DNA of 59,885 bases, taken from Lachnospiraceae bacterium (GTDB lineage Bacteria; Bacillota; Clostridia; Lachnospirales; Lachnospiraceae). The notes below the pieces were generated by a model. That model was given only the letters and a program-made list of their open reading frames with translations. It was not told the origin of the DNA and ran no database searches. The translations under genes were made by a program, and so were the position numbers. This document shows, in pieces, positions 43,857 through 52,928 of the stretch. The stretch's first letter is position 1, and the number at the start of each line of letters is the position of its first letter. The stretch is taken from assembly GCA_017392525.1 (NCBI GenBank), contig JAFOVD010000056.1, positions 1-59,885 on the forward strand, in the 5' to 3' direction.

Positions 43857-45899
43857 ATGATTAAGTCAATGAATTCGCTTGTCAAAAAAACGGGCGAGCA
43901 ACGATTGAAAAAAAGTATTGGCAAGACATTACTTATGGTAATCTTGCCGGTGGTAGCAATCGGTCTGATTGTTATCATTACATTTCTGAATTCACAGGCT
44001 TCAAAATCTATGAAGCAAAGTTCCGAATATGGACTTGAAAGTGAAGCAGGTAAAAATTCTGCTGAGATTTCAGCAAAAATTTCCACTATTTTAGCAACTT
44101 ATAATCAATACATCGAAACGCTGGAGACGGTTCCTATGGGAAGCGTGGACGAGATGAATGCGTATCTTTCATCTTCTACTACTGTTTCCGATATGGTTGG
44201 AAATGGTATCTATGGCGGTTTCACAGATGGTACATGGCTAGACGCATCGGGCTGGACTCCGGATGCGAATTATGTAATTGCTGAAAAGGACTGGTACAAG
44301 CAGGGAATAAACAGTGATACTTTTGTTTTTGGAAAACCTTATGTAGACGAAAGTATGTCCGGTGCAATGGTAGTTACTGCATCGAGAAAGGTTACTCTTG
44401 CTGATGGTAGAACCGGTGTTATGGGCGTAGATATTGAACTTAGCCAGATTGTATCAGAAGTATCGGAGTATACGCCGTTAGGCTATGGAGAATCCATGCT
44501 TTTCGATGGGGATTTTATCCTGACATATACGGAGGACTCATATGATGGATCTTCTATCTCGGAGCATACGGATGATGATTTCCTGACAAAGATTGCAAAG
44601 CATCTGGAAGCAAATGATACAGGAATCTATACGATTGATGATGGTAATAATACGTATTATGTCGCTATTTCCAATGTTTCAGGTACATCATGGTCTCTTG
44701 TATCTGCGGTAAAGGAAAAAGAGGTTTTAGCTGACTCTGTTCACTTTAGAAATATTGCGATTATCGTAATGTTTATTGTTTTATTTGTTATTGTTGCAAT
44801 TGTTTTGATTGCAATAAAAAATATTATTTCCAAACCGGTTAATATCCTGTCTACAAGTATTACTCGCGTATCGGAAGGTGATTTTACGACAGAAATGCCT
44901 GAAAGTAAGGGTGACGAAATCGGTTTAATCAGTACGGAAATGAAGAACTATGTAGAGAAGATGAAGGCGACAATTCACGATATTCAAAATCGTGCTATGC
45001 AGCTGAATGTTGATTCTGACTCTTCCAAGAATGCTTCGAATTTTATGACGGAGGAGGCAAACTCTCAGTCTATTTCCATGAATCAGATTGAACAGGCTAT
45101 GGAAGGGGTGGCTACTGCAGTTACTGAACTTGCGGAAAATGCTACTGATTTGGCCCAGTCCGTGGATGAATTGACCACCAAGGGCAATGCAACCAACGAA
45201 GTTATGCTTGAGTTGGTAAAGCAGGCTGATGTGGGCCAGAAAGATATGACGGAAGTAAAGGATACAATGGCTAACATCACTGTTTCCATGGGTGAAATGA
45301 ATGATGTTGTTAACATTGTAAGAGATTCTGCAGACAAGATTAATGAAATTGTCACAATGATTGACTCAATTGCTGCACAGACTAATCTCCTATCTCTCAA
45401 TGCTTCTATTGAAGCTGCCAGAGCAGGTGAAGCAGGAAGAGGTTTCGCTGTAGTAGCGGATGAGATTGGAAATCTGGCAAATAATAGCCAGAGCGCCGCT
45501 CAGGAAATAGCATCTATTATCGATGAGATTACCGGAGAAATCGGTAAGCTTTCTACAAAATCTCAGGATAATATGGTAGCAATTCAGGGAAGCAGAGACG
45601 CTGTTCTAAAGGCAGGAGAAAGCTTTCATAAGATTTTTGGCGATTTGAATTCTGCTGCAAAGACAATTGAGACTATGATTCATATGATGCAGGATGTTAA
45701 TGATATTGCTTCCAATGTGGCAGCGATTTCAGAAGAACAGTCTGCCAGTACAGAAGAAGTTATGGCGACAGTTGAGACACTTGCAAAGAGTGCGGAAGAT
45801 ATTGCCGGAACAAGTAAAAACGTTGAAGATGCAGCAAATTCTGTATCTGATTCAGCGGTTTCTATCAATGAAGCGCTTAGTCAGTTTATCATTGAATAA
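43857..45899 (+). CDS. Methyl-accepting chemotaxis protein
   Basis: A 680-residue receptor: helix 1 at about residues 20-45, an extracellular dCache-like sensing domain up to about residue 285 ([16 protein letters not shown]), helix 2, HAMP, and a signalling domain with tip region [20 protein letters not shown]. The conserved hairpin [20 protein letters not shown] follows. The ligand is unknown; dCache domains often sense amino acids. GAGAGGG precedes the start. Confidence 0.94.
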   Translation: MIKSMNSLVKKTGEQRLKKSIGKTLLMVILPVVAIGLIVIITFLNSQASKSMKQSSEYGLESEAGKNSAEISAKISTILATYNQYIETLETVPMGSVDEMNAYLSSSTTVSDMVGNGIYGGFTDGTWLDASGWTPDANYVIAEKDWYKQGINSDTFVFGKPYVDESMSGAMVVTASRKVTLADGRTGVMGVDIELSQIVSEVSEYTPLGYGESMLFDGDFILTYTEDSYDGSSISEHTDDDFLTKIAKHLEANDTGIYTIDDGNNTYYVAISNVSGTSWSLVSAVKEKEVLADSVHFRNIAIIVMFIVLFVIVAIVLIAIKNIISKPVNILSTSITRVSEGDFTTEMPESKGDEIGLISTEMKNYVEKMKATIHDIQNRAMQLNVDSDSSKNASNFMTEEANSQSISMNQIEQAMEGVATAVTELAENATDLAQSVDELTTKGNATNEVMLELVKQADVGQKDMTEVKDTMANITVSMGEMNDVVNIVRDSADKINEIVTMIDSIAAQTNLLSLNASIEAARAGEAGRGFAVVADEIGNLANNSQSAAQEIASIIDEITGEIGKLSTKSQDNMVAIQGSRDAVLKAGESFHKIFGDLNSAAKTIETMIHMMQDVNDIASNVAAISEEQSASTEEVMATVETLAKSAEDIAGTSKNVEDAANSVSDSAVSINEALSQFIIE

Positions 45900-45903
45900 A
45901 CTT

Positions 45904-45961
45904 AAAAACCCCTATCACAGGACTTCTATTATTTTGAATAGAAACCTGGATAGGGGTTTTT
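45904..45961. terminator. Bidirectional terminator between chemoreceptor and helicase genes
   Basis: AAAAACCCCTATC (45904-45916) pairs with GATAGGGGTTTTT (45949-45961), with further pairing inside; A and T runs serve both strands. Confidence 0.92.
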
Positions 45962-45970
45962 ATGATTTTA

Positions 45971-47440
45971 TTATCTTGCTGAGCGCTTATTTTCGTTTAA
46001 TTTACGACTAAACTTAATTGCAGGTTTTTTGCCTGTTCTGTTCTCATTACGTGATTTCTTGTAGGTGCTCTCAGGGCGATTCTCGGAAGAACGTTCTTTA
46101 TGAGGCTTTCTGGAGTCATGTGTATGACGGTTCCCCTTGAAGTTTTCACGTTTTGAATCTTTGGAATTATTTCTGTTATTTCTATTAAAGTTTTTATTGC
46201 CACCCTTATATCCGCCACGACCGCGACGATTTCTACGAGGATCAAAACTTGGCTTCTTCTTACGTTCTAAGTGAATTGACCACTTTGTCTCTGTTTCAGG
46301 GATTTCCTTGCCAATAAGTTTTTCAATTTCATAGAGAAGAGAAAGTTCATCTTCGCAGCAAAGTGTATAAGCTACTCCGGACTCTCCTGCTCTACCGGTA
46401 CGACCGATTCTGTGTACGTAGTTATCGGACTCTTCCGGCAAATCGTAGTTGAATACATAATTTAGCTTTGGAATATCCAGTCCACGGGCTGCAACATCAG
46501 TTGCAACAAGGATAGAAACCTGACCGGAACGGAAACGATCCAGGGCATCTTTACGCTGTCCCTGTGTCTTGTCACCGTGAATTGCAACAGACATAAGTCC
46601 GTGCTTTTTGAGTGCTTTATTTAATCGGTCTGCGCCACGTTTTGTACGAGTAAATACAATGGCATTTTTTCTATCTTTACGAGGTAATTCCTGATTTTCC
46701 TTACTATTGATTTCCTGTTTTAAGAAAGTTGTAAGGATGATATCTTTGTTTGCACCTTCTGTAAAGATAAGCTTCTGCTCGACGGTATCGGCTGCATTAT
46801 TCTGAGGAGCGACCTGGATACGAACCGGGTTCGTAAGCATTTCCATGGCTAAATTTTCTACAGCACGTTCCATAGTTGCAGAGAACATAATCATCTGGCG
46901 ATTTGCAGGAAGCATGCTATTAATTTTTCGAATATCAGGGATGAATCCCATATCAAGCATACGATCAGCTTCGTCTAAAACAAAGTATTCAACCTGATCA
47001 AGCTTTACAAATCCCTCGTTTTCCAGATCAAGGAGTCGACCCGGAGTAGCGATTATGATGTCAGCACCACGTCTTAAATGCCCAATCTGATTTCCCTTCT
47101 TTGCACCACCATAGAGGCAAACTGTGCGAAGATCCATGTATCGGCCGTATTTCTTGAAATTCTCAAAGGTCTGAATTGCAAGTTCTCTTGTTGGTGCAAG
47201 AATTAATGCGCGTACACGAGGTTTCTTTCTATACTCGATAGAATTAAGGATTGGTAAAGCAAATGCTGCAGTTTTACCGGTTCCTGTCTGAGCAAGACCA
47301 ATTACGTCATGGCCTTCCATAATAACAGGAATTGATTTTTCCTGAATTGGTGTAGCCTCCTCATACCCTGCTTTGCGAATTGCATTTAATATATCCTTTT
47401 TAATTCCAAATTCTTTAAACTTCAAATACTTATATCTCAC
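45971..47440 (-). CDS. DEAD-box RNA helicase (CshA/RhlE-like)
   Basis: A protein of about 485 residues. Q motif ATPIQEKSIP, Walker A AQTGTGKT, DEAD in VLDEADRMLDMG, SAT, and the C-terminal motif HRIGRTGRAG are all present. The last 100 residues are basic and rich in Arg, Asn, Gly and Ser, an RNA-binding tail. The start is uncertain: GTG at 47440 or TTG at 47425 (LKFKEFG, which fits the family's N-terminus). A terminator lies immediately upstream in the leader. Confidence 0.92.
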   Translation of the reverse strand: MRYKYLKFKEFGIKKDILNAIRKAGYEEATPIQEKSIPVIMEGHDVIGLAQTGTGKTAAFALPILNSIEYRKKPRVRALILAPTRELAIQTFENFKKYGRYMDLRTVCLYGGAKKGNQIGHLRRGADIIIATPGRLLDLENEGFVKLDQVEYFVLDEADRMLDMGFIPDIRKINSMLPANRQMIMFSATMERAVENLAMEMLTNPVRIQVAPQNNAADTVEQKLIFTEGANKDIILTTFLKQEINSKENQELPRKDRKNAIVFTRTKRGADRLNKALKKHGLMSVAIHGDKTQGQRKDALDRFRSGQVSILVATDVAARGLDIPKLNYVFNYDLPEESDNYVHRIGRTGRAGESGVAYTLCCEDELSLLYEIEKLIGKEIPETETKWSIHLERKKKPSFDPRRNRRGRGGYKGGNKNFNRNNRNNSKDSKRENFKGNRHTHDSRKPHKERSSENRPESTYKKSRNENRTGKKPAIKFSRKLNENKRSAR

Positions 47441-47445
47441 TTTCT

Positions 47446-47490
47446 AAAAAAGGGCCAATCAGGTTTATTTGTAATACCTGATCAGCCCCC
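47446..47490 (-). terminator. Leader terminator just before the DEAD-box gene
   Basis: On the minus strand GGGGCTGATCAGG pairs with CCTGATTGGCCC and is followed by TTTTTT, ending only 6 to 20 bases before the possible start codons. The stem has a few mismatches. Its position between promoter and gene suggests attenuation. Confidence 0.78.
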
Positions 47491-47536
47491 TATCTGTTCA
47501 CGTATACGTTGACTGCCGTGGCAGTGCAACCCATTC

Positions 47537-47565
47537 ACTATACTCTATTTTACGTGAATTTGCAA
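47537..47565 (-). promoter_or_regulatory. Promoter of the DEAD-box gene
   Basis: Minus-strand TTGCAA (47565-47560), 17-base spacer, TATAGT (47542-47537); the leader to the gene is about 90 bases and includes ACTGCC/GGCAGT. Confidence 0.75.
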
Positions 47566-47614
47566 GAGTATTATTTAGTTAATATTTTTCCGAAAATTGA
47601 AATCAGCCCACTAC

Positions 47615-49951
47615 TTAATCCACATTTTTTAATGCCACATCTAAAGGGATTCTTTTAATTCGCATAAAGTCAATAACGGAAACTATCCCATAACCAGCTA
47701 ATAGATACAGCATCGATAAAATCATTGATTGAACACGCATATAATATGCAAAATATCCATCCATTTGAAGGATAAACAACTTAAAAATCCATTTCATGAG
47801 CTGATAACTGGCAACAAATCCAATGATGGTAAAGAGAATAATTACAATTGCAGTTAGTACAATATAAAGTGATGCAATTTCTCGATTTTTAAACCCAAGA
47901 ATCTTCACCATAGAAATCGCTTTTTCGTTTCTTTCAATAATAATTTTAGCAAGAAGATATATAAGGGATGCGGATAGCGCAATTAATACAAATTTAAATA
48001 CAACAAAAGTATCGCCCATGGAGTGCTGTAACTGTGTAGTAACTTTCTTTATATCATCTGCAGTAATTGTAGTTGCGATGTTTTGTTCATCGATATCGGT
48101 GATTTCATGCTGTGAAAAATATCCGTTAAAGGAATCCGTATCTTTGTCAAAAATATCGTTAAAGTTATCATTTCCAACAAATACTGCGATTCCACCATCA
48201 TAATCGATAACATCAGCAACATGGAACGAATACTTTTTATCTTCATATTCTTCATGTAGTTTGATTGCATCGCCTTCATCTAAATCAAATTTGTCAGCAA
48301 ATGCGCTGGAAATGAAAACTTCGTCTTCCTTTAATGTCTTCGGAAAACTGATATAGTCGCTATTATCTACAATTCCATATACCGTTACTTCTTCATCTTC
48401 CCCACTGCCGTATCCTTTAAAAGTAACATTTGAATCTTTTGGATACATAAGGGTCTTCGAGCTGAATTTCTCAGCACTTTCTTCGGATGTTGTAATCACA
48501 TTGCCCATAGCATCTTTATTTTTCATCAGAACATACTGATACTTAGAAAACATCATATCTGAAGCATTTTGACTGTAGTAATTCAGTGAGTCCGGAAGTC
48601 CAAAAGCAAAACAAAGCATAAGTTCTATAAAAATTACGCCAAAAATTAAGACTAGATAATTTGGTAAATTATGGAATAAAATCCGCAATCTAAATCTTGC
48701 AAGAAATGACCACTTTGGCAATCTTCTAGCTGTCTCTCGTCTCACTTTTGTAAGATCATTTTTAAGGAAACGTAGTGGACTAAGTTGTAATCGCTTAATG
48801 ATGATAAACAAATTAATGAAAAACATCAAAAGAAGCGGAATAATCGTTGTCTTTATCAGTGCTGTATCACTCCATACAAGTTCGCATGATGGTAAGCTGT
48901 AACTATTGTAATAAAGGTTTAATGCGATACTTCGAAAGGCTGTATATCCGATGATATTTCCTAGTATTGCCCCAATTAAGGTAACAATAATCGGCATCGA
49001 CATATAGTGAATAATTAATTCTCGTTTACTATAACCAGATGCACGAAGTGTCCCAATAACAGTACTCTCCTTTTCGATTGTATTACTAATTGTAATAGCA
49101 AAAATAAAAGCAATTACACCAATTAGAATATAACAAAGAATACTAGAACTCGTCGTATCGCTATCGATATCCGAGGGAGCAAAATTACTTGCCTGATTTA
49201 GATATTCCGGAACATAGTTCTGAATTGGATTTGCATTCGCATAACTTGTTTTAATCAAGTCATCCCTAAAGTCATTAGAGAAATCTGCCTCTTCTATGTT
49301 ATCTTTTGGAGTATCAACATATGTAAATGCATAATTGTAATGTAGACGTGATGTCAAATGTTCAAAAGCTTCTGGCGTTACCATAGCAACGTCAAAGCCA
49401 AAAGCATCAAACATGATATCTGTATTGGATTCATGAAGTGTCAGATAATTTACATATGATAATAGACCAACAACCTCGAACTTTGAATCTCCAACCGAGA
49501 TTTCATCTCCAACCGAGATTCCGGCATTATCGGCATGCATTCTATCGATGGCAATCTCCGTATCATTTTCTGGCGCGCGTCCCTCTAAAAATGTAGCTTT
49601 GTCGATGGTTGCATCCGATTTATAGATTCGAATCGTTGCATCTTCTTCACCATCACCATCATCGTCTTCTGATGCATTTCTAAAGAAATGCTCATAAATC
49701 TTAACTTTCGTTGTTTGATTACTTATTTCATCAAGCAACTCATTGGAAGCCTCGGAAGTTAGCTCAAAATTACCATCTTCGAGATTTAAATTCTTCTGTC
49801 CAGCATGAATTGCCTCGAGCATGCTATCATGACCAACGTACATGCCGGAAATCACACCAATCATAAGAATCATAAAGAGAATAATTACGATGTATTTATG
49901 CCAATCCGACTTTAATTCACGAGGAATTCTTTTTATCAATGGATTTCTCAT
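47615..49951 (-). CDS. FtsX-family ABC transporter permease, large
   Basis: A 778-residue protein with two FtsX modules: helix 1 at about residues 20-40, a long external domain, three helices near 270-385, a second helix pair near 430, another external domain, and a final three-helix block (FVLIALSASLIYLLAKIII onwards). It pairs with the ATPase encoded 12 bases upstream. Permeases of this size in Firmicutes often serve bacitracin- or peptide-linked stress systems, but no two-component genes flank this one and no substrate can be read. Confidence 0.87.
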   Translation of the reverse strand: MRNPLIKRIPRELKSDWHKYIVIILFMILMIGVISGMYVGHDSMLEAIHAGQKNLNLEDGNFELTSEASNELLDEISNQTTKVKIYEHFFRNASEDDDGDGEEDATIRIYKSDATIDKATFLEGRAPENDTEIAIDRMHADNAGISVGDEISVGDSKFEVVGLLSYVNYLTLHESNTDIMFDAFGFDVAMVTPEAFEHLTSRLHYNYAFTYVDTPKDNIEEADFSNDFRDDLIKTSYANANPIQNYVPEYLNQASNFAPSDIDSDTTSSSILCYILIGVIAFIFAITISNTIEKESTVIGTLRASGYSKRELIIHYMSMPIIVTLIGAILGNIIGYTAFRSIALNLYYNSYSLPSCELVWSDTALIKTTIIPLLLMFFINLFIIIKRLQLSPLRFLKNDLTKVRRETARRLPKWSFLARFRLRILFHNLPNYLVLIFGVIFIELMLCFAFGLPDSLNYYSQNASDMMFSKYQYVLMKNKDAMGNVITTSEESAEKFSSKTLMYPKDSNVTFKGYGSGEDEEVTVYGIVDNSDYISFPKTLKEDEVFISSAFADKFDLDEGDAIKLHEEYEDKKYSFHVADVIDYDGGIAVFVGNDNFNDIFDKDTDSFNGYFSQHEITDIDEQNIATTITADDIKKVTTQLQHSMGDTFVVFKFVLIALSASLIYLLAKIIIERNEKAISMVKILGFKNREIASLYIVLTAIVIILFTIIGFVASYQLMKWIFKLFILQMDGYFAYYMRVQSMILSMLYLLAGYGIVSVIDFMRIKRIPLDVALKNVD

Positions 49952-49963
49952 CTTGGTGCCTCC

Positions 49964-50671
49964 TTACCATTCCAGCTCAGAAGCAGCTATTTTGTTTTCA
50001 TTTATATCATTATGACGTACAACTCCATCTCGCAGTTTGATCACATGATCGGCCATATGCTTAATTGCTTCATTGTGCGTAACCATGATAACAGTGCTAC
50101 CATACTTTGAATTACAGTCTTCAATAAGAGCCAAAATCTCCTTGGATGTTTTGTAATCTAATGCACCGGTTGGCTCATCACAGAGTAAGATATCTGGATT
50201 CTTTACTACTGCTCGACCAATCGAAACGCGTTGTTGTTGACCACCAGAAAGCTGGTTTGGATACTTATATTTATGATCTTGAAGCCCTAGTGTAGTGAGC
50301 ACTTCTTCAACATCCAATGGGTTATCCGAAAGATAAGCACCTACTTCGATATTTTCTTTTACATTGAGATTTGGAATAAGATTGTACATCTGAAAAACAT
50401 AACCAAGATGCTTTCGTCTATACATTGTGAGCTGTTTTTCGTTCATATCATCAAGAATATCATGATTGATACTAACGTAACCTGAATCGGGTGTATCAAT
50501 ACCTCCAATAATATTAAGAAGCGTTGATTTACCAGAACCGGATGGTCCTAAGAGTACACAGAATTCACCCTTTTTCACAGTAAAATTCATGCCTCTTAAG
50601 ACATCCTGTCTGGCTTCACCAACGCCATAACTTTTTCTAAGATCTTTTATTTCTAAAAAATTTTCCGTCAT
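49964..50671 (-). CDS. ABC transporter ATPase partner of the FtsX-family permease
   Basis: A 235-residue MacB/LolD-class ATPase: Walker [11 protein letters not shown]-loop YVFQMYNLIPN, signature LSGGQQQR, Walker B ILLCDEPTGALD and the H-loop VTHNEAIK. Directly upstream of the large permease and probably cotranscribed. The start has AGGGAGG upstream. Confidence 0.93.
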   Translation of the reverse strand: MTENFLEIKDLRKSYGVGEARQDVLRGMNFTVKKGEFCVLLGPSGSGKSTLLNIIGGIDTPDSGYVSINHDILDDMNEKQLTMYRRKHLGYVFQMYNLIPNLNVKENIEVGAYLSDNPLDVEEVLTTLGLQDHKYKYPNQLSGGQQQRVSIGRAVVKNPDILLCDEPTGALDYKTSKEILALIEDCNSKYGSTVIMVTHNEAIKHMADHVIKLRDGVVRHNDINENKIAASELEW

Positions 50672-50770
50672 ATATCCTCCCTTTATACATACATTCCGCT
50701 TCTCATGTTAGTTACATCTAACATTATACGTCATTCGGTTTGTATACGCAAGAGATGGCCGTTCGCTTTT

Positions 50771-50803
50771 GGCCCCTTAGGGCTGTGGGGCGGTGGTCAT
50801 TTT
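50771..50803. repeat. GT-rich intergenic repeat, copy A (diverged)
   Basis: A 33-base G-rich stretch ending GGTCATTT, an imperfect relative of copies at 51677 and 52252. No gene or terminator explains it. Bases 50672-50770 hold only the presumed promoter of the ABC pair. Confidence 0.5.
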
Positions 50804-50828
50804 AAACCCATTAGACGGATAGTATTGT

Positions 50829-51593
50829 TTATTTTACTGTTCGTGGAGAGTAGAAATATTTCTGCGTAGATAAATCAAGCGTAATAGATACATTTCCATT
50901 TTTTGTACCAACTGCATCATATTTCCCCCAAACATCCTGACGTGTATAACTCTGCGTATGCGCATTTAATACATTGCCGTTATATCCACCGTTCTCTTTC
51001 TGTAATCCTGCAATAGCCCAGGCTGTATTATTAAATATAGAACCTGAAAGATATGGAACTGGATCTGATGTATCACCAAGTCGACGAACGGTGCCTTCTC
51101 TGCTACCAGCCGCAAGAAGTGGTGATCCAAAGCAAACCGTATTCATAACGTTGTAATTGCTTTTAATCGAATTATCTGCTGCGACCTGCTGAGCAATCAT
51201 GCCTCCAAGACTATGACCGGCAAGAATCAGATTTGAATTCTTTGGAACAGTTGCATTAATAACATTAATCGTATTTCTCTGGTACGCATTATTCAAATTA
51301 AAACCAGCAAGAAGATCCGTATAATATCCCGTGGACTGGTTTGTCACAAGTTCTGTACCTGACAATGTGACCAGATAAATCGTTTTTGATGTGTTACCAG
51401 AACAATAGGTTCCTTTTGTAATAATGATAGGTCCTCTAGAACCATTATTGTAGCCCTGGTAAACTACATTACAGATTTGCGCAGCATTATAATATGTCGC
51501 ATTTTGCGCTTTGGCAGTTATTGGGCATGCGATGATGATTGTAAAACATAACACAAAAAGAATTGCCATATGGCGTTTGAATGAATGTTTCAT
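50829..51593 (-). CDS. Secreted lipase-like alpha/beta hydrolase (class 3 type)
   Basis: A 254-residue protein with a cleavable signal peptide (basic start, hydrophobic stretch, cut likely after TAKA near residue 29). The nucleophile motif is AGHSLGGM (GxSxG, about residue 127); Asp in DTSDPVPYL and His in NAHTQSY are probable remaining triad members. Such enzymes hydrolyse lipid esters. It is flanked on both sides by GT-rich repeats and has no obvious operon partner. Confidence 0.83.
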   Translation of the reverse strand: MKHSFKRHMAILFVLCFTIIIACPITAKAQNATYYNAAQICNVVYQGYNNGSRGPIIITKGTYCSGNTSKTIYLVTLSGTELVTNQSTGYYTDLLAGFNLNNAYQRNTINVINATVPKNSNLILAGHSLGGMIAQQVAADNSIKSNYNVMNTVCFGSPLLAAGSREGTVRRLGDTSDPVPYLSGSIFNNTAWAIAGLQKENGGYNGNVLNAHTQSYTRQDVWGKYDAVGTKNGNVSITLDLSTQKYFYSPRTVK

Positions 51594-51676
51594 AAAAATC
51601 CCCCTTTACATACATTCTAAAAGTGAAGTTACGCTCCCCAGACGTAACAAGTGACAAAAATATTCTAGCATAGGAT

Positions 51677-51708
51677 GGTCCTTTGGGGACGGGGGTTGTG
51701 GGTCATTT
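51677..51708. repeat. GT-rich intergenic repeat, copy B
   Basis: Starts GGTCCTTTGGGGACGG and ends GGGTCATTT; at least 24 of 32 bases match copy C without gaps. The rest of 51594-51896 holds the lipase promoter side and the promoter of the next gene. Confidence 0.6.
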
Positions 51709-51844
51709 CCAAAGATTTGTTGATGTTCTATAGTTAGCAATAAACAAATTTAGTATGTTTTCTGGCTTGTTTTTTTTTGCAATTTATATCAAATTAGGAA
51801 AATCAATTTTGACATTATTCACCAGAAAATATCTGAACTTTTTA

Positions 51845-51873
51845 TTGAAAAACAATGGTAGATTAGCTTTAAT
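51845..51873 (+). promoter_or_regulatory. Promoter of the MIF-like gene
   Basis: TTGAAA (51845-51850), 17-base spacer, TTTAAT (51868-51873), 23 bases before the start, which has AGGAGG. Confidence 0.65.
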
Positions 51874-51896
51874 AGAATAAAAAAGGAGGTTTTACT

Positions 51897-52238
51897 ATGC
51901 CATTTATAGATTCAAAAATTACAACAGAAATATCATCTCAAGTAAAGGAAGAATTGAAAACAGAACTCGGAAAAATCATCACAACATTAAATAAATCCGA
52001 AACATATCTCATGGTTGGAATTGAAGATGCCTACGATTTATGGCTTGGTGGTAAGAAATTAGAAAAAGGCGCCTATGTAGCGGTCAGCCTGTATGGAAAT
52101 GCACCTGCAGATTCCTATAACAAGATGACGAGCCAAATATGCGCCCTTTTTTCTGAGAAATTAGGTATTTCAGCTGATTCTATCTATGTAACATATCATC
52201 CAGTAAACGACTGGGGATGGAATGGACAGAACTTCTAA
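51897..52238 (+). CDS. MIF-like tautomerase-superfamily protein
   Basis: A 113-residue protein beginning MPFI, so Pro2 can serve as the catalytic base after removal of Met. Its length equals that of macrophage migration inhibitory factor, and the end YHPVNDWGWNGQNF matches the family's C-terminal pattern (a Trp-Asn and terminal Asn-Phe). MIF homologues catalyse keto-enol tautomerisation of phenylpyruvate-like compounds; in gut bacteria a host-mimicking role is possible but unproven. A strong AGGAGG precedes it. Confidence 0.82.
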   Translation: MPFIDSKITTEISSQVKEELKTELGKIITTLNKSETYLMVGIEDAYDLWLGGKKLEKGAYVAVSLYGNAPADSYNKMTSQICALFSEKLGISADSIYVTYHPVNDWGWNGQNF

Positions 52239-52239
52239 C

Positions 52240-52734
52240 TTAATGAATGTTGGCCTTTTGGGAACGGGGTTGAGGGGTTATTTGATTCAACAACCCCTCA
52301 CAGCCACGATAAATATCATCCCAAGTTTTCTGGAAATCTCCTGTATACCAAGGATCAGCAACATCACGATTCTCATCTGCATATTCCAGCATCTTATGAA
52401 TCTTCTGTTTCGAATCTTCTGCCCAGATACGCCGCATATTTCTAAGATTATTATCATCCATAGCAATTAAAAAATCAAAATTCTCGTAATCATCAGACTT
52501 AATTTGACGAGCTCTTTTTCCATTACAGTCTATCCCATGTTTGGCAAGAATCTCTTTTGCAGGCGGATAAACAGGATTTCCAACTCCATTCCAAATCTCT
52601 TCCGTTGACGTTGCGGCCGATTCGATATGGAAATGATCGGCAATACCTTGCTTTTCAACCATATCTTTTAAAATGAATTCTGCCATTGGGGAACGGCAGA
52701 TGTTGCCGTGGCAGATGAAAAGTATTTTTATCAT
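52240..52734 (-). CDS. Low-molecular-weight protein tyrosine phosphatase
   Basis: A 164-residue protein with catalytic loop CHGNICRS (Cys8 to Arg14) and the general acid in DPWYTGDF. The family removes phosphate from tyrosine or arginine residues. The last dozen residues (TPQPRSQKANIH) are encoded by the GT-rich repeat copy C, giving a tail longer than typical. It converges on the MIF-like gene with one base between stops. Confidence 0.93.
   Translation of the reverse strand: MIKILFICHGNICRSPMAEFILKDMVEKQGIADHFHIESAATSTEEIWNGVGNPVYPPAKEILAKHGIDCNGKRARQIKSDDYENFDFLIAMDDNNLRNMRRIWAEDSKQKIHKMLEYADENRDVADPWYTGDFQKTWDDIYRGCEGLLNQITPQPRSQKANIH
52252..52283. repeat. GT-rich repeat, copy C, inside the 3' end of the phosphatase gene
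   Basis: GGCCTTTTGGGAACGGGG onward to GGTTATTT, homologous to copy B at 51677-51708. Confidence 0.6.
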
Positions 52735-52810
52735 AGTCTAAAATTCCTCATAAATCCCGTATTTTCGGTCTTTTCTTCAATTTTGATGCAGAGCATAAAT
52801 TTCATTTACG

Positions 52811-52889
52811 TGGCATATATTGGCATAATTTTGCGTATTTTTGTAGGCAAAAGGTATAAAAATCGGTATAAAATAATCCAATTTATACC
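52811..52889. repeat. Cluster of short repeats at the integrase end of the element (candidate Int/attachment region)
   Basis: TGGCATA at 52811-52817 and 52821-52827; GGTATAAAA at 52853-52861 and 52865-52873, and its reverse complement TTTATACC at 52882-52889. This is where a Tn916-type element would carry integrase arm sites and its end; the exact core is not visible because the other end lies outside the window. Confidence 0.45.
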
Positions 52890-52928
52890 TCAGTATTTAT
52901 GCGGGTTTGAGGCGATTTTCCGTCTCTT

